From contig CM049315.1 of the NCBI GenBank assembly GCA_026874595.1, positions 36,596,164-36,660,163 on the forward strand: a stretch of 64,000 bases of DNA. The letters run 5' to 3'. Both the position numbers and the translations under genes were made by a program. Positions 39,224 to 42,555 of the stretch are shown here, piece by piece (positions within the stretch are counted from its first letter, which is position 1; each line of letters starts with the position of its first letter). The notes beneath the pieces are model-generated. The model searched no databases, was not told the DNA's origin, and saw nothing but the letters and a program-made list of their open reading frames with translations. Origin of the DNA: Sipunculus nudus. Its lineage: Eukaryota; Annelida; Sipuncula; Golfingiida; Sipunculidae.

Positions 39224-39513
39224 GGTATATTTAGATTATTCAAACAACATTTCATTGTTTTTATAGAAAACACAATGTATTACAAAGATTTAAAGTTTAA
39301 TTTATATTTTAAAGGAACGTATAACAGTCCATTGTGAGACATTCTGAAAACCAATCATCTTGTCATATGTATTCATGTGACCGCAGGTATGACGTCATGA
39401 CGACGTGTTGGGAGTACAAGCCTGACTTCAGGCCGTCTGCTGAAGGACTTTCCCACACTTTGGATGACGCGGCGTGCGGTGGACAGGAAGACGAGTACTA
39501 CTTTAAAATCTAA
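1..39513 (+). CDS. Receptor tyrosine pseudokinase gene (EMI-EGF-FN3-TM-kinase), 22 exons, 5' end outside window
   Basis: Single-pass membrane receptor, 1,211 codons visible. Exons: 2-63, 6951-7039, 8005-8106, 11623-11736, 17691-17975, 18618-18744, 19262-19484, 24177-24392, 24701-25305, 26528-26654, 27569-27736, 28353-28389, 28884-29141, 29404-29478, 29980-30164, 34309-34513, 35848-35958, 36268-36416, 37886-38026, 38448-38580, 39017-39113, 39387-39513. Each internal exon has an AG before and a GT after, and phases match at every junction. Order by visible residue: EMI half 1-50, EGF 51-84 and 85-122, unassigned ectodomain to about 718, FN3-like 719-804, membrane span 821-845, kinase-like domain about 920-1200. 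Of the key kinase residues only the beta-3 Lys (956) is kept: HRD is HRR (1049-1051), DFG is GFG (1072-1074), and the glycine loop and alpha-C Glu are lost. APE and the C-lobe motifs remain. The kinase fold is nearest the VEGFR/PDGFR/FGFR/Tie group by motif. The signal peptide must lie upstream. It probably signals by partnering or scaffolding, which is inference. Confidence 0.88.
2..63 (+). CDS. Exon 1 (partial): N-terminal half of EMI domain
   Basis: Read from base 2 this encodes 20 residues (start ICGVAV, end ILKT) and two bases TG, followed by a strong donor GTGAGT at 64. The TG joins the G that opens the next exon to give Trp, then CAYYET. A Cys, a Ser-Tyr and then a Trp-Cys pair is the usual pattern of EMI domains before the CCPGW end. 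The phase match (2) supports the join across a 6.9-kb intron. The exon start and signal peptide are left of the window. Confidence 0.55.
64..1366. other. Intron 1, 5' part
   Basis: AT-rich intronic sequence with a short G run at about 948-958. No exon or element recognised. Confidence 0.5.
1367..1441 (-). repeat. tRNA-derived sequence (SINE head or tRNA pseudogene)
   Basis: On the - strand, TTGCGAAGCGGTTGGG (A-box-like, 1419-1434) is followed by AGGTTCGACTCC (B box, 1381-1392), close to the consensus GGTTCRANTCC. Spacing is about right for a pol III promoter. The cloverleaf stems do not pair well, so it is not a working tRNA. Confidence 0.45.
1442..2027. other. Intron 1, plain sequence
   Basis: AT-rich intron; nothing recognised. 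Confidence 0.5.
2160..3420. repeat. Degenerate ATTC-motif repeat region in opposed blocks
   Basis: Variants of GCATTCGAA and GCATTCTAA recur every 10-30 bases at 2180-2400 and 3180-3420. The reverse form (GAATGC, TTCGAATGC) fills 2590-2800. A G run at 2939-2951 and a C run at 3429-3435, each next to CAATT, face each other. The layout suggests a non-autonomous inverted-repeat element. No target duplication was found. Confidence 0.35.
3441..6451. other. Intron 1, plain sequence
   Basis: About 3 kb of AT-rich intron. Short reading frames here show no family features. No exon with good splice sites was recognised. Confidence 0.5.
6452..6538. repeat. Compound microsatellite (AT)n(AG)n
   Basis: About 57 bases of AT run straight into about 30 bases of AG, in intron 1. 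Confidence 0.95.
6951..7039 (+). CDS. Exon 2: C-terminal half of EMI domain
   Basis: Acceptor AG at 6949-6950, donor GT at 7040 (GTGAGT). It encodes [16 protein letters not shown] followed by [13 protein letters not shown]. The paired Cys and PGW are the hallmark end of EMI domains in MEGF10/EMILIN-type proteins, where an EGF module follows directly, as here. Phase 2 in, phase 1 out. Confidence 0.85.
7040..8004. other. Intron 2
   Basis: Intron between the EMI and EGF1 exons. The part at 7140-7400 is less AT-rich and may be an old insertion (CTGATGAG plus a short hairpin at 7147-7163). No element could be defined. Confidence 0.45.
8005..8106 (+). CDS. Exon 3: EGF-like module 1
   Basis: Acceptor TTCTTCCAG to 8004, donor GTAAGT at 8107. 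The product has six Cys in EGF spacing, including [11 protein letters not shown] and STCQN, as in MEGF/SREC-type EGF modules. It is a symmetric phase 1-1 exon of 102 bp. The tail (TGTCAAAACG) and its donor are the seed of the tandem array that follows. Confidence 0.88.
8091..9643 (+). repeat. 53-bp minisatellite seeded by the exon 3 / donor junction
   Basis: The typical unit is CAGGACAGTCGTGTCAAAAC, then GGTAACGGTAAGCTG, then TAATCCGTGAATCTTACA; about 20 recognisable copies. The TGTCAAAACG|GTAAG core is the true end of exon 3 plus its splice donor. A longer variant containing GTGTCGTGTGGAAACGAG recurs near 8330, 8570, 8945 and 9385, giving a higher-order pattern. Each unit has an AG, 18 exon-like nt and a GT. 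The array is cut by an insertion at 9644 and resumes at 11396. Confidence 0.92.
9644..11395. mobile_element. LTR-like insertion (possible solo LTR) inside the intron 3 array
   Basis: 1,752 bp bounded by TGTCAC...GTGACA, so it has TG/CA ends. The flanking five bases are ACGGT (9639-9643) and TCGGT (11396-11400), a target duplication with one mismatch, and the array sequence continues on both sides. Inside are promoter-like elements (a CRE TGACGTCA near 11093, CCAAT boxes, CATATAAGG on the - strand) and AATAAAG at about 10520. No reverse transcriptase or gag frame. A solo LTR is the likeliest reading. Confidence 0.6.
11396..11450 (+). repeat. Remnant of the intron 3 minisatellite beyond the insertion
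   Basis: GGTAAGCTGTAATCCGTGTA, then CCTACACATGACAGT: one unit of the same array, separated from the rest by the LTR-like insertion. Confidence 0.8.
11623..11736 (+). CDS. Exon 4: EGF-like module 2
   Basis: Acceptor TTTTGCAG to 11622, donor GTGAGT at 11737. It encodes [14 protein letters not shown], then [15 protein letters not shown]: six Cys with the typical CxC...GYxGPNC end. Symmetric phase 1-1, 114 bp. The last 35 bases and the donor are repeated about 15 times downstream. Confidence 0.88.
11702..12815 (+). repeat. 74-bp minisatellite seeded by the exon 4 / donor junction
   Basis: The first unit begins inside exon 4 (GTATAGAGGGTTACAGCG, then GACCTAACTGTTTAACAC) and runs over the donor GTGAGTCACAG to CCCTCTCCCAGCGTCCCTC. 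Unit starts at 11702, 11776, 11850 and 11924 give a period of exactly 74 bp; about 15 copies. In each unit CTCTCCCAG acts like an acceptor, 51 nt follow, and GTGAGT closes. Read in phase 1 the 51 nt code for a half-EGF ending [12 protein letters not shown]. Confidence 0.95.
12830..14399. other. Intron 4, plain sequence
   Basis: AT-rich intron without recognised elements. A short T- and C-rich tract lies at 13140-13210. Confidence 0.5.
14400..16165 (+). repeat. Dispersed repeat, copy 1, with 160-bp internal repeats
   Basis: It begins near TCATCTGAGCTATTGCGATC and ends at GATGGCCCACGGGCCACTTG. About eight divergent internal units of about 160 bp carry GGGCACAAA...GTA and CCTAGAA...TTC. A second copy with the same ends lies at 41270-42555. 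The same style of repeat is common in mollusc genomes. No coding potential seen. Confidence 0.7.
16680..17215 (+). repeat. Dispersed repeat with internal 150-bp units and nuclear-receptor half-sites
   Basis: Three related units share 'CATTTTAAGCCA', 'CATCTTTC(A/C)CATATGGCTC' and 'GGGGTCAAAGGTCAAGG'. It ends near CCAGGGGATGCTCCGCTTTG, then CGGTGCC. Two units contain perfect DR1 elements, GGGTCAAAGGTCA, at 16939-16951 and 17102-17114. Confidence 0.65.
17216..17690. other. Intron 4, 3' end
   Basis: Very AT-rich; ends in a (TTA)n run at about 17660-17687 directly before the exon 5 acceptor. Confidence 0.55.
17691..17975 (+). CDS. Exon 5: unassigned ectodomain segment
   Basis: Acceptor ATTATTACAG to 17690, preceded by a (TTA)n run in place of a normal pyrimidine tract; donor GTAAGA at 17976. 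It encodes 95 residues beginning [16 protein letters not shown], with a second Cys (VPCNMKD) and an N-glycosylation motif (NLT). An Ig- or FN3-like beta fold is possible but no family signature is clear. Symmetric phase 1-1. Confidence 0.82.
17976..18617. other. Intron 5
   Basis: AT-rich. A short A run followed by AAATT repeats lies at 18440-18465. Nothing else recognised. Confidence 0.5.
18618..18744 (+). CDS. Exon 6: unassigned ectodomain segment
   Basis: Acceptor TTGACAG to 18617; the next AG would bring an immediate stop, so this start is forced. Donor GTTCGT at 18745 is weak. It encodes [16 protein letters not shown] and [13 protein letters not shown], with two Cys and one NRT glycosylation site. 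Phase 1 in, 2 out; the split codon gives Arg with exon 7. Confidence 0.78.
18800..19205. repeat. Dispersed repeat (intron 6), inverse of the copy at 37.35 kb
   Basis: Shared blocks with the reverse complement of 37350-37765 include TTCTGGCTTCCT, AAGAGTAATTCTGGTTA, TAACCTTAGGTAGTAGGTTGC, CAAAACAAGCAGCCT and ATAAAAGCTCCAA, in the same order. No target duplication was identified. Confidence 0.65.
19262..19484 (+). CDS. Exon 7: unassigned ectodomain segment
   Basis: Acceptor CCTTAACAG to 19261, donor GTAAGT at 19485. It encodes [13 protein letters not shown] and, later, [19 protein letters not shown], ending FGLDQDINN. Cys pairs suggest a disulphide-bonded extracellular fold. Phase 2 in, 0 out. 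The next intron holds a large transposon. Confidence 0.8.
20423..20449. repeat. (CA)n microsatellite
   Basis: About 13 CA units inside the intron 7 element. Confidence 0.9.
21185..21219. repeat. (CT)n microsatellite
   Basis: About 17 CT units inside the intron 7 element. Confidence 0.92.
21330..22030. repeat. Direct duplication within the intron 7 element
   Basis: Two imperfect copies about 370 bp apart. Both contain TCAACATATAGAA, TTTGTGATACACAATT, CATGTGCATTATTAACAC and GGCAGATGT(A/G)TCTGG in the same order. Confidence 0.7.
22950..24176. other. Intron 7, 3' part, with an exon-like open frame
   Basis: Contains an open frame at 23030-23359 with [20 protein letters not shown], faintly like an FN3/hyalin strand pattern, but no good acceptor just before it. 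Possibly a decayed exon. The rest shows no feature. Confidence 0.25.
24177..24392 (+). CDS. Exon 8: beta-sandwich-like ectodomain segment
   Basis: Acceptor TTTGACCCAG to 24176, donor GTAGGT at 24393. It encodes [20 protein letters not shown] and ends [10 protein letters not shown]. The pattern 'W, then D/S-G-I/V plus an aromatic strand, then MYEIELWV' resembles FN3- or hyalin-type repeats in invertebrate receptors. Two N-glycosylation motifs (NDS, NLS). Phase 0-0, 72 codons. Confidence 0.85.
24701..25305 (+). CDS. Exon 9: large ectodomain exon
   Basis: Acceptor GATAATTACAG to 24700, donor GTATGC at 25306. 201 codons, starting [18 protein letters not shown]. It includes a run of charged and Asn-rich sequence, then [20 protein letters not shown] and DSSPPT, which looks like the closing strand and linker of an extracellular beta repeat. 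N-glycosylation motifs NNT, NWT, NRT, NLS. Phase 0 in, 2 out. Confidence 0.88.
25306..26527. other. Intron 9
   Basis: AT-rich intron carrying a long (TA)n tract at 26118-26190 and a C run of about 14 bases at about 26382-26396. No gene. Confidence 0.55.
26118..26190. repeat. (TA)n microsatellite
   Basis: 73 bases of uninterrupted TA in intron 9. Confidence 0.95.
26528..26654 (+). CDS. Exon 10: ectodomain segment
   Basis: Acceptor TTAATTTCAG to 26527, donor GTAGGT at 26655. With the AG carried from exon 9 it reads [20 protein letters not shown], a typical first beta strand of an extracellular repeat following the SSPPT linker in exon 9. One Cys. Phase 2 in, 0 out. Confidence 0.82.
26655..27568. 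other. Intron 10
   Basis: No element recognised. A near-repeat of 'CTCTTA...AGGGCAT/TACG' at 26960-27040 may be a short inverted structure. Confidence 0.45.
27569..27736 (+). CDS. Exon 11: Cys-rich ectodomain segment
   Basis: Acceptor TCCTTTATTAG to 27568, donor GTTAGC at 27737. It encodes [20 protein letters not shown], then [15 protein letters not shown] and [14 protein letters not shown]. Four Cys are clustered in the first half. The end (VVNQAGKTA) resembles the last strand of an FN3/hyalin-type repeat. Phase 0-0, 56 codons. Confidence 0.82.
28058..28215. repeat. Short dispersed repeat (GTGGTCG family)
   Basis: Contains GTGAAACCCATGGTTTATGA, GTGGTCGCATATTCGAGGTG and GTGGTCGTTATTTGGAGAAG. 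Tandem 'GTGGTCG...TTCGAGG' motifs of this kind are typical of a widespread invertebrate MITE-like repeat. The assignment is tentative. Confidence 0.4.
28225..28329. repeat. (TA)n tract before exon 12
   Basis: About 100 bases of TA/ATAC ending 24 bases upstream of the 37-bp exon 12. Confidence 0.93.
28353..28389 (+). CDS. Exon 12: 37-bp micro-exon
   Basis: Acceptor TTTAATTTTCAG to 28352, donor GTAAGT at 28390. It encodes [12 protein letters not shown] plus one base that makes Tyr with exon 13. It is needed for frame: exon 11 ends in phase 0 and exon 13 begins in phase 1. An (AT)n tract of about 100 bp ends 24 bases upstream. Confidence 0.75.
28390..28883. other. Intron 12
   Basis: No feature recognised. 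Confidence 0.5.
28884..29141 (+). CDS. Exon 13: FN3-like module
   Basis: Acceptor CCACAAAG to 28883, donor GTAGAT at 29142. It encodes [20 protein letters not shown], then [20 protein letters not shown] and [16 protein letters not shown] Trp in the first strand, a Tyr in the third and the 'L-SGT-ITF-V-VVYS' pattern fit a fibronectin type III domain just outside the membrane. Glycosylation motifs NTT, NYT, NVS. Phase 1-1. Confidence 0.88.
29404..29478 (+). CDS. Exon 14: stalk and first half of the transmembrane helix
   Basis: Acceptor TATATTTCAG to 29403, donor GTGAGT at 29479. A Pro-rich stalk ([13 protein letters not shown]) is followed by [11 protein letters not shown], which continues in exon 15 to complete a hydrophobic helix. 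Phase 1-1. Confidence 0.88.
29479..29979. other. Intron 14
   Basis: Splits the membrane helix; AT-rich, no feature recognised. Confidence 0.55.
29980..30164 (+). CDS. Exon 15: second half of transmembrane helix and basic juxtamembrane segment
   Basis: Acceptor CTTGTATAG to 29979. It reads [19 protein letters not shown], so the helix spans visible residues 821-845 with a basic stop-transfer end. A basic stretch follows ([15 protein letters not shown]). The donor chosen, GTCTGT at 30165, is weak but is the one giving phase 0 for exon 16. A better-looking GTAAGC within the exon would break frame with exon 16 unless an exon was missed in the long intron 15. Confidence 0.75.
30165..31410. other. 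Intron 15, part before the transposon
   Basis: No gene seen. If the weak exon 15 donor is wrong, a missed cytoplasmic exon would be sought here. Confidence 0.45.
31419..34188. mobile_element. 2.77-kb hAT-type non-autonomous transposon in intron 15
   Basis: A perfect 8-bp target duplication AGTGTTAG flanks it (31411-31418 and 34189-34196). Ends are CAGCGGCGTACCTAG and, reversed, CAGTGGCGTACCTAA. An 8-bp duplication and CAG-type ends fit the hAT superfamily. No transposase frame, so it is non-autonomous. Its right half is the tandem array at 33040-34140. Confidence 0.85.
33040..34140 (+). repeat. 155-170 bp tandem array inside the hAT-type element
   Basis: About seven units. The marker CCAGTTT occurs at 33201, 33374, 33543, 33699, 33853 and 34010, so the period shrinks from about 170 to about 155 bp. 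Units share CGTTCGCTAATCATTTGGTA, CTTGAACATGGGACAAAAAG and GTGGAACTCCTTATGCCACT, and runs of C in 'GCCGCCCC'. Confidence 0.9.
34309..34513 (+). CDS. Exon 16: juxtamembrane tyrosines and kinase N-lobe start
   Basis: Acceptor TTTTTCAAAG to 34308, donor GTGAGA at 34514. It starts [20 protein letters not shown], with four Tyr in an acidic setting, then [19 protein letters not shown] and VTVAAKMLK. In active kinases LGELLGxGxFGxV would be expected; here the loop reads ASGKIA, so two of three glycines are lost. The ATP-site Lys in VAAK is kept. Phase 0 in, 1 out. Confidence 0.9.
34514..34853. other. Intron 16, 5' part
   Basis: Contains a loose run of ACATG/CATGT words at 34640-34750 (CTACATCTCCATGTGCGTG and relatives), a weak tandem repeat. 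Nothing else. Confidence 0.4.
35203..35319 (+). pseudogene. Fragment of a LINE reverse-transcriptase C-terminus
   Basis: The frame reads [20 protein letters not shown] to a stop. 'FF.R....LWNSLP..L' is the well-known motif near the end of jockey/RTE-type LINE reverse transcriptases. Only this end is present, inside the 960-bp element. Confidence 0.45.
35687..35722. repeat. (AT)n microsatellite
   Basis: 36 bases of AT within the intron 16 element. Confidence 0.93.
35848..35958 (+). CDS. Exon 17: kinase alpha-C helix region
   Basis: Acceptor TTTTTTTCAAAAG to 35847, donor GTAGGT at 35959. It encodes [15 protein letters not shown], then [13 protein letters not shown]. Aligned with LMxELKIL of VEGFR/PDGFR, the conserved alpha-C Glu is Ala, flanked by Lys. 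'LVNLYGV' is the normal beta-4 strand. A transposon end lies 34 bases upstream of the exon. Phase 1-1. Confidence 0.88.
36268..36416 (+). CDS. Exon 18: kinase hinge and alpha-D/alpha-E
   Basis: Acceptor CTAATTTCAG to 36267, donor GTAAGT at 36417. It encodes [17 protein letters not shown] (hinge, strongly RTK-like) and [16 protein letters not shown] (alpha-E, leading to the catalytic loop). Nothing is lost structurally here. Phase 1 in, 0 out. Confidence 0.92.
36417..37340. other. Intron 18, 5' part
   Basis: No element recognised; a T run at about 37150. Confidence 0.45.
37350..37765. repeat. Dispersed repeat (intron 18), inverse copy of that in intron 6
   Basis: Shares the block order with 18800-19205 in reverse complement: TTGGAGCTTTTATA, AGGCTGCTTGTTTTG, GCAACCTACCATCTTAGGTT, ACCAGAATTACTCTT and AGGAAGCCAGAAATGA. 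Confidence 0.65.
37886..38026 (+). CDS. Exon 19: degenerate catalytic loop and DFG region
   Basis: Acceptor TATATATTTCAG to 37885, donor GTAACA at 38027. It encodes [16 protein letters not shown] and, further on, [15 protein letters not shown]. The loop is otherwise canonical (HRDLAARN in kinases), but the catalytic Asp is Arg (CGT) and the metal-binding Asp of DFG is Gly (GGA). Each needs at least one or two base changes from Asp codons. Phase 0-0, no stop. Confidence 0.92.
38027..38447. other. Intron 19
   Basis: No feature apart from short (TTA)n at 38073-38087. Confidence 0.5.
38448..38580 (+). CDS. Exon 20: kinase activation segment end, APE and alpha-F
   Basis: Acceptor CTGCTCCGCAG to 38447, donor GTATGT at 38581. 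It encodes [13 protein letters not shown], an insertion of about ten residues, then [21 protein letters not shown] and DVWxFGV are intact, so the C-lobe fold is kept. There is no Tyr between GFG and APE. Phase 0 in, 1 out. Confidence 0.92.
38581..39016. other. Intron 20
   Basis: No feature recognised. Confidence 0.5.
39017..39113 (+). CDS. Exon 21: kinase C-lobe
   Basis: Acceptor TTGTGTCCAG to 39016, donor GTAAGT at 39114. It encodes [20 protein letters not shown] then [11 protein letters not shown]. This matches the 'G-x-PY...L..L..GYRLPxP' segment of receptor tyrosine kinases. Phase 1 in, 2 out. Confidence 0.9.
39188..39223. repeat. (TC)n microsatellite
   Basis: TC tract in intron 21. Confidence 0.92.
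39387..39513 (+). CDS. Exon 22: kinase end and C-terminal tail
   Basis: Acceptor GTGACCGCAG to 39386; stop TAA at 39511-39513. It encodes [17 protein letters not shown], the standard alpha-H/alpha-I CW...P..RP motif, then a short tail ending [11 protein letters not shown]. The last residues hold a Tyr pair in an acidic setting, a possible docking site (inference). Confidence 0.9.
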
Positions 39514-39651
39514 AGATCACCTGCTCATATCTGTCCATGGCCCGGACAGAGAAAGCGGAGAAAACAGCTTCAAAGTTTATTTTTCTCCCTCCATGTTAAA
39601 TTAAAATCCAGGCAGCCTCTAGTTCGCCTAGCTTCCCACCGCACTATATTC

Positions 39652-39657
39652 AATAAA
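39652..39657 (+). promoter_or_regulatory. Poly(A) signal of the pseudokinase gene
   Basis: AATAAA, 139 bases after the stop codon. It is the first canonical signal downstream, so it probably sets the 3' end of the transcript. Confidence 0.55.
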
Positions 39658-40722
39658 AATAATACCCCCGTTTCGATAATTTATTTTCGATCTCCCTAAG
39701 GATATCGTTGTGAAGTAGTGCCAAATGCCGCCACTAGATGTCAGGACCGGATAACGGGTTTGATATTTTTAAGATGACACTGCTTGTACAACTGTACACC
39801 TGTTAGCATAGTCTGTCCAAGGTATTTCTGTTAGATACACTTCATTATCGCCGATTGTCCTTGTTTGAACTGTTTGCATTACGATCGACCACCTGTTATT
39901 CACATATGTATATGAACAATCAGGACAGCATGGGGCGCCGTAGAATAGGTGCTTTTAGGATATTGTTTTTAAAGATTAAAAACGTTATAGTGTGGACAGT
40001 GGTGTTGGACAGGAGTATGGATCGCGAATGTTCAAAAGCTCCCCATTGGCTCCGGTGCATCTATTAATTCATTCAATAATTTATTTCGGCATCCGTCAGT
40101 TATCCCCTCGCATATATTTAGCAGACAATCCAAATTATATACATATATCACATTATAATACAGTGAATGACATCATCTTGTGTGTAGATGGGTGTAAATA
40201 TTTATATATAGTCAAGTGTTCTTCGTAAAAGCGAGCTATGATCCTGCAGGATATTATTTTGCTAATTGCATTATAAATAGCTTGCTCGTTGAATACTTAT
40301 ATGTATATGGGTGAGCGAGAATATTTATGAAATGATCATACATGTATTTTTAATTATATCATGATTACACAAATGTTGGAATTTCAGAAACACAGCAAGT
40401 GTATGGTGTGTTGATAAGACCATTATTTTTTAAAGCGATGTGGTACAATGAAATGTAAAGGATATTGTGGACACGTATAGTATATACACTCATATAAATG
40501 TTTATATGTTTTGCCAACTTATCCTCTTCGGTGGTATATATTCAGATTGCAATGATTCAGCGTTCACTGCTGAGAAGGTGCCCATTAATATTTTAAAGCA
40601 AATAGGTCACGTGAACAATATGCAGGGGCACGATTCGGAGAAGTGGGGATTGTTCGCCGGATTGTTTGCAAACCCTCTGGGTATTTTTGTATATATGTAT
40701 GTATATATATAAGTATATATAT

Positions 40723-40754
<32 letters not shown>

Positions 40755-41269
40755 GAAAGAGAGAAAGAGAGAGAGAGAGGTATACATTCCACCAGCTAGA
40801 CGTTTATGTATGTGTATGTGTGTGGGAAATTAAAATCTTGGCGATTTTTTTTTATTTTGCCAAGAATCAACCTAAAACTTAAATATTATTGTAACGCTTT
40901 TAAAACTAAGAAAATGAAAAAAGTTGCCACACCATAAATGAAAATTGAGAATAAGTAAAAATATGTAAAGTGTCAATTTTTTAAGATAATTTATTTACAG
41001 AGTAACTTGTGTGGAATGCAATAATTAAATCCAGTTTCGTTTAAAATAAAGAAAATAATGTCCTTGGAAAAGATCCTTTTAATTTAATTACTTGTTGCAA
41101 AAAAAGAAATATGGTATAACTGATGTAAACACGAATTATTGTTTCAAATATAGGATCATATTGTTAATAATGCTTTCGTCAGCAGATAGTAATTTGCATA
41201 TATTAACCAGCAGCTATTTACTTGAACATCACTGAAACCATTCCTTTAAGATTAACGAAGGTTTTCAGC
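39658..41269. other. Intergenic region after the pseudokinase gene
   Basis: No gene seen. Holds an (AT)n/(GA)n microsatellite at about 40690-40779. AT-rich otherwise. Confidence 0.5.
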
Positions 41270-42555
41270 TTAGCTGACTTCAAGTCATCTGAGCTATACC
41301 TATCACCCTTTCTCTGTCGTCCGTCCGGTCGTCCTGTCGCCCGGTCATCCGTTATAAGGGCAGAAATCGTAACTTCTCACTGAAGACCCCAGGAGGTCCA
41401 TAGTTCATCTCCTTGGAAACCTGTGGGGCTTGAAGTACACCCCGAAAAGTATAAAAAATTGATACAAAAGCTCCACTATCTGATGCACTAATGCATTTAT
41501 TGCCATTATTCTTTCCCTTCATTTAGATCATGGAGGGTTTCATCAGTTCCTGAAGACTAGTGGTGCTACTTTCCTATTTTTTCTTTTACGCATTTTTTTC
41601 TTTATTTTTCAGACCTTCAAATAAAGCAGTCCGGCCGTTAAAAGGACACAAAACGTAACCGCTCGAACTAGAAACTTCTGACTTTACATATAGGGAGGTT
41701 CAAAGCAAATCGCATGCAATAGAAACTTGAGATTAGGTAATGGTGACCTATAATATGCGAACTTAGGGCCGAAATTATGATTTAGAGCACCAAAAGAATC
41801 AGACGGGGCACAAATTGTATCCATTTGGCATTCAGGGAAGTCTTGGCTTAATCTCTGTTGAAATCTTAAATTATGTAAGTGTGACCTATATTCTGCGAAC
41901 TGTGTGAAAGAACATGATTTTGGCGCTCTATTAATCAGATTGGCACACATTGTAGCAGTTGGATGAAGAAGCTTTTAACTTAGCATCGTGGGAGTACCTG
42001 GTAAAATCATCTTGGAAACCCAAGAATAAAGTTACTGTAATTTCCTTATTTTCAATCAGGGGCGTCAATATAGGGGGGGGGGGGGATAGGCGGTATAAAT
42101 ACCCCCGACTGTTTTGCAAGGGTTTTGATCTATGTAATCATCCCCCCTGAAATTCAGAGAATTATATTTATTGGTAATGAAATATATCATATTTAGAATT
42201 ATGCACTTTATTTCAATTTCTGAGTTTAATATGAAATATTTTATATCTAAACCTGATTTATAATTTACATATACTGGAAACAAAATAACCTTTTTTTCTA
42301 AAACCTTTTACTTAATTGTAATATATTAAAATGCTTCACACAGGCAATAAAAGGTGTGTATATATATGTATGTATATATACAGTGTCTGTTTGTTTGTGT
42401 ATGTGTGTGTTTGAAAAAAGTTGCGAGTCATCCCCCCACCCTTGAAGACAAATTGACGCCACTGTTTTCAATAGATCATATCATCAATAGTTAATGCATG
42501 CGTCACCTGTATGTCAAATTCAGCTAAACGTCATGGCCCATGGGCCACGTGTTAG
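41270..42555 (+). repeat. Dispersed repeat, copy 2, interrupted by a MITE
   Basis: Same start (TCATCTGAGCTATACCTATC) and same end (CATGGCCCATGGGCCACGTG) as copy 1 at 14400-16165, with the internal GGGCACAAATTGTA and CCTATATTCTGCGAACT blocks. The MITE at 42057-42464 is nested inside it, so the repeat is older. Confidence 0.7.
42057..42464. mobile_element. 408-bp hAT-type MITE
   Basis: A perfect 8-bp target duplication TTTTCAAT (42049-42056 and 42465-42472). Ends are CAGGGGCGTCAATAT and, reversed, CAGTGGCGTCAATTT. A long G run follows the left end and a C run precedes the right. No coding frame. Confidence 0.88.
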
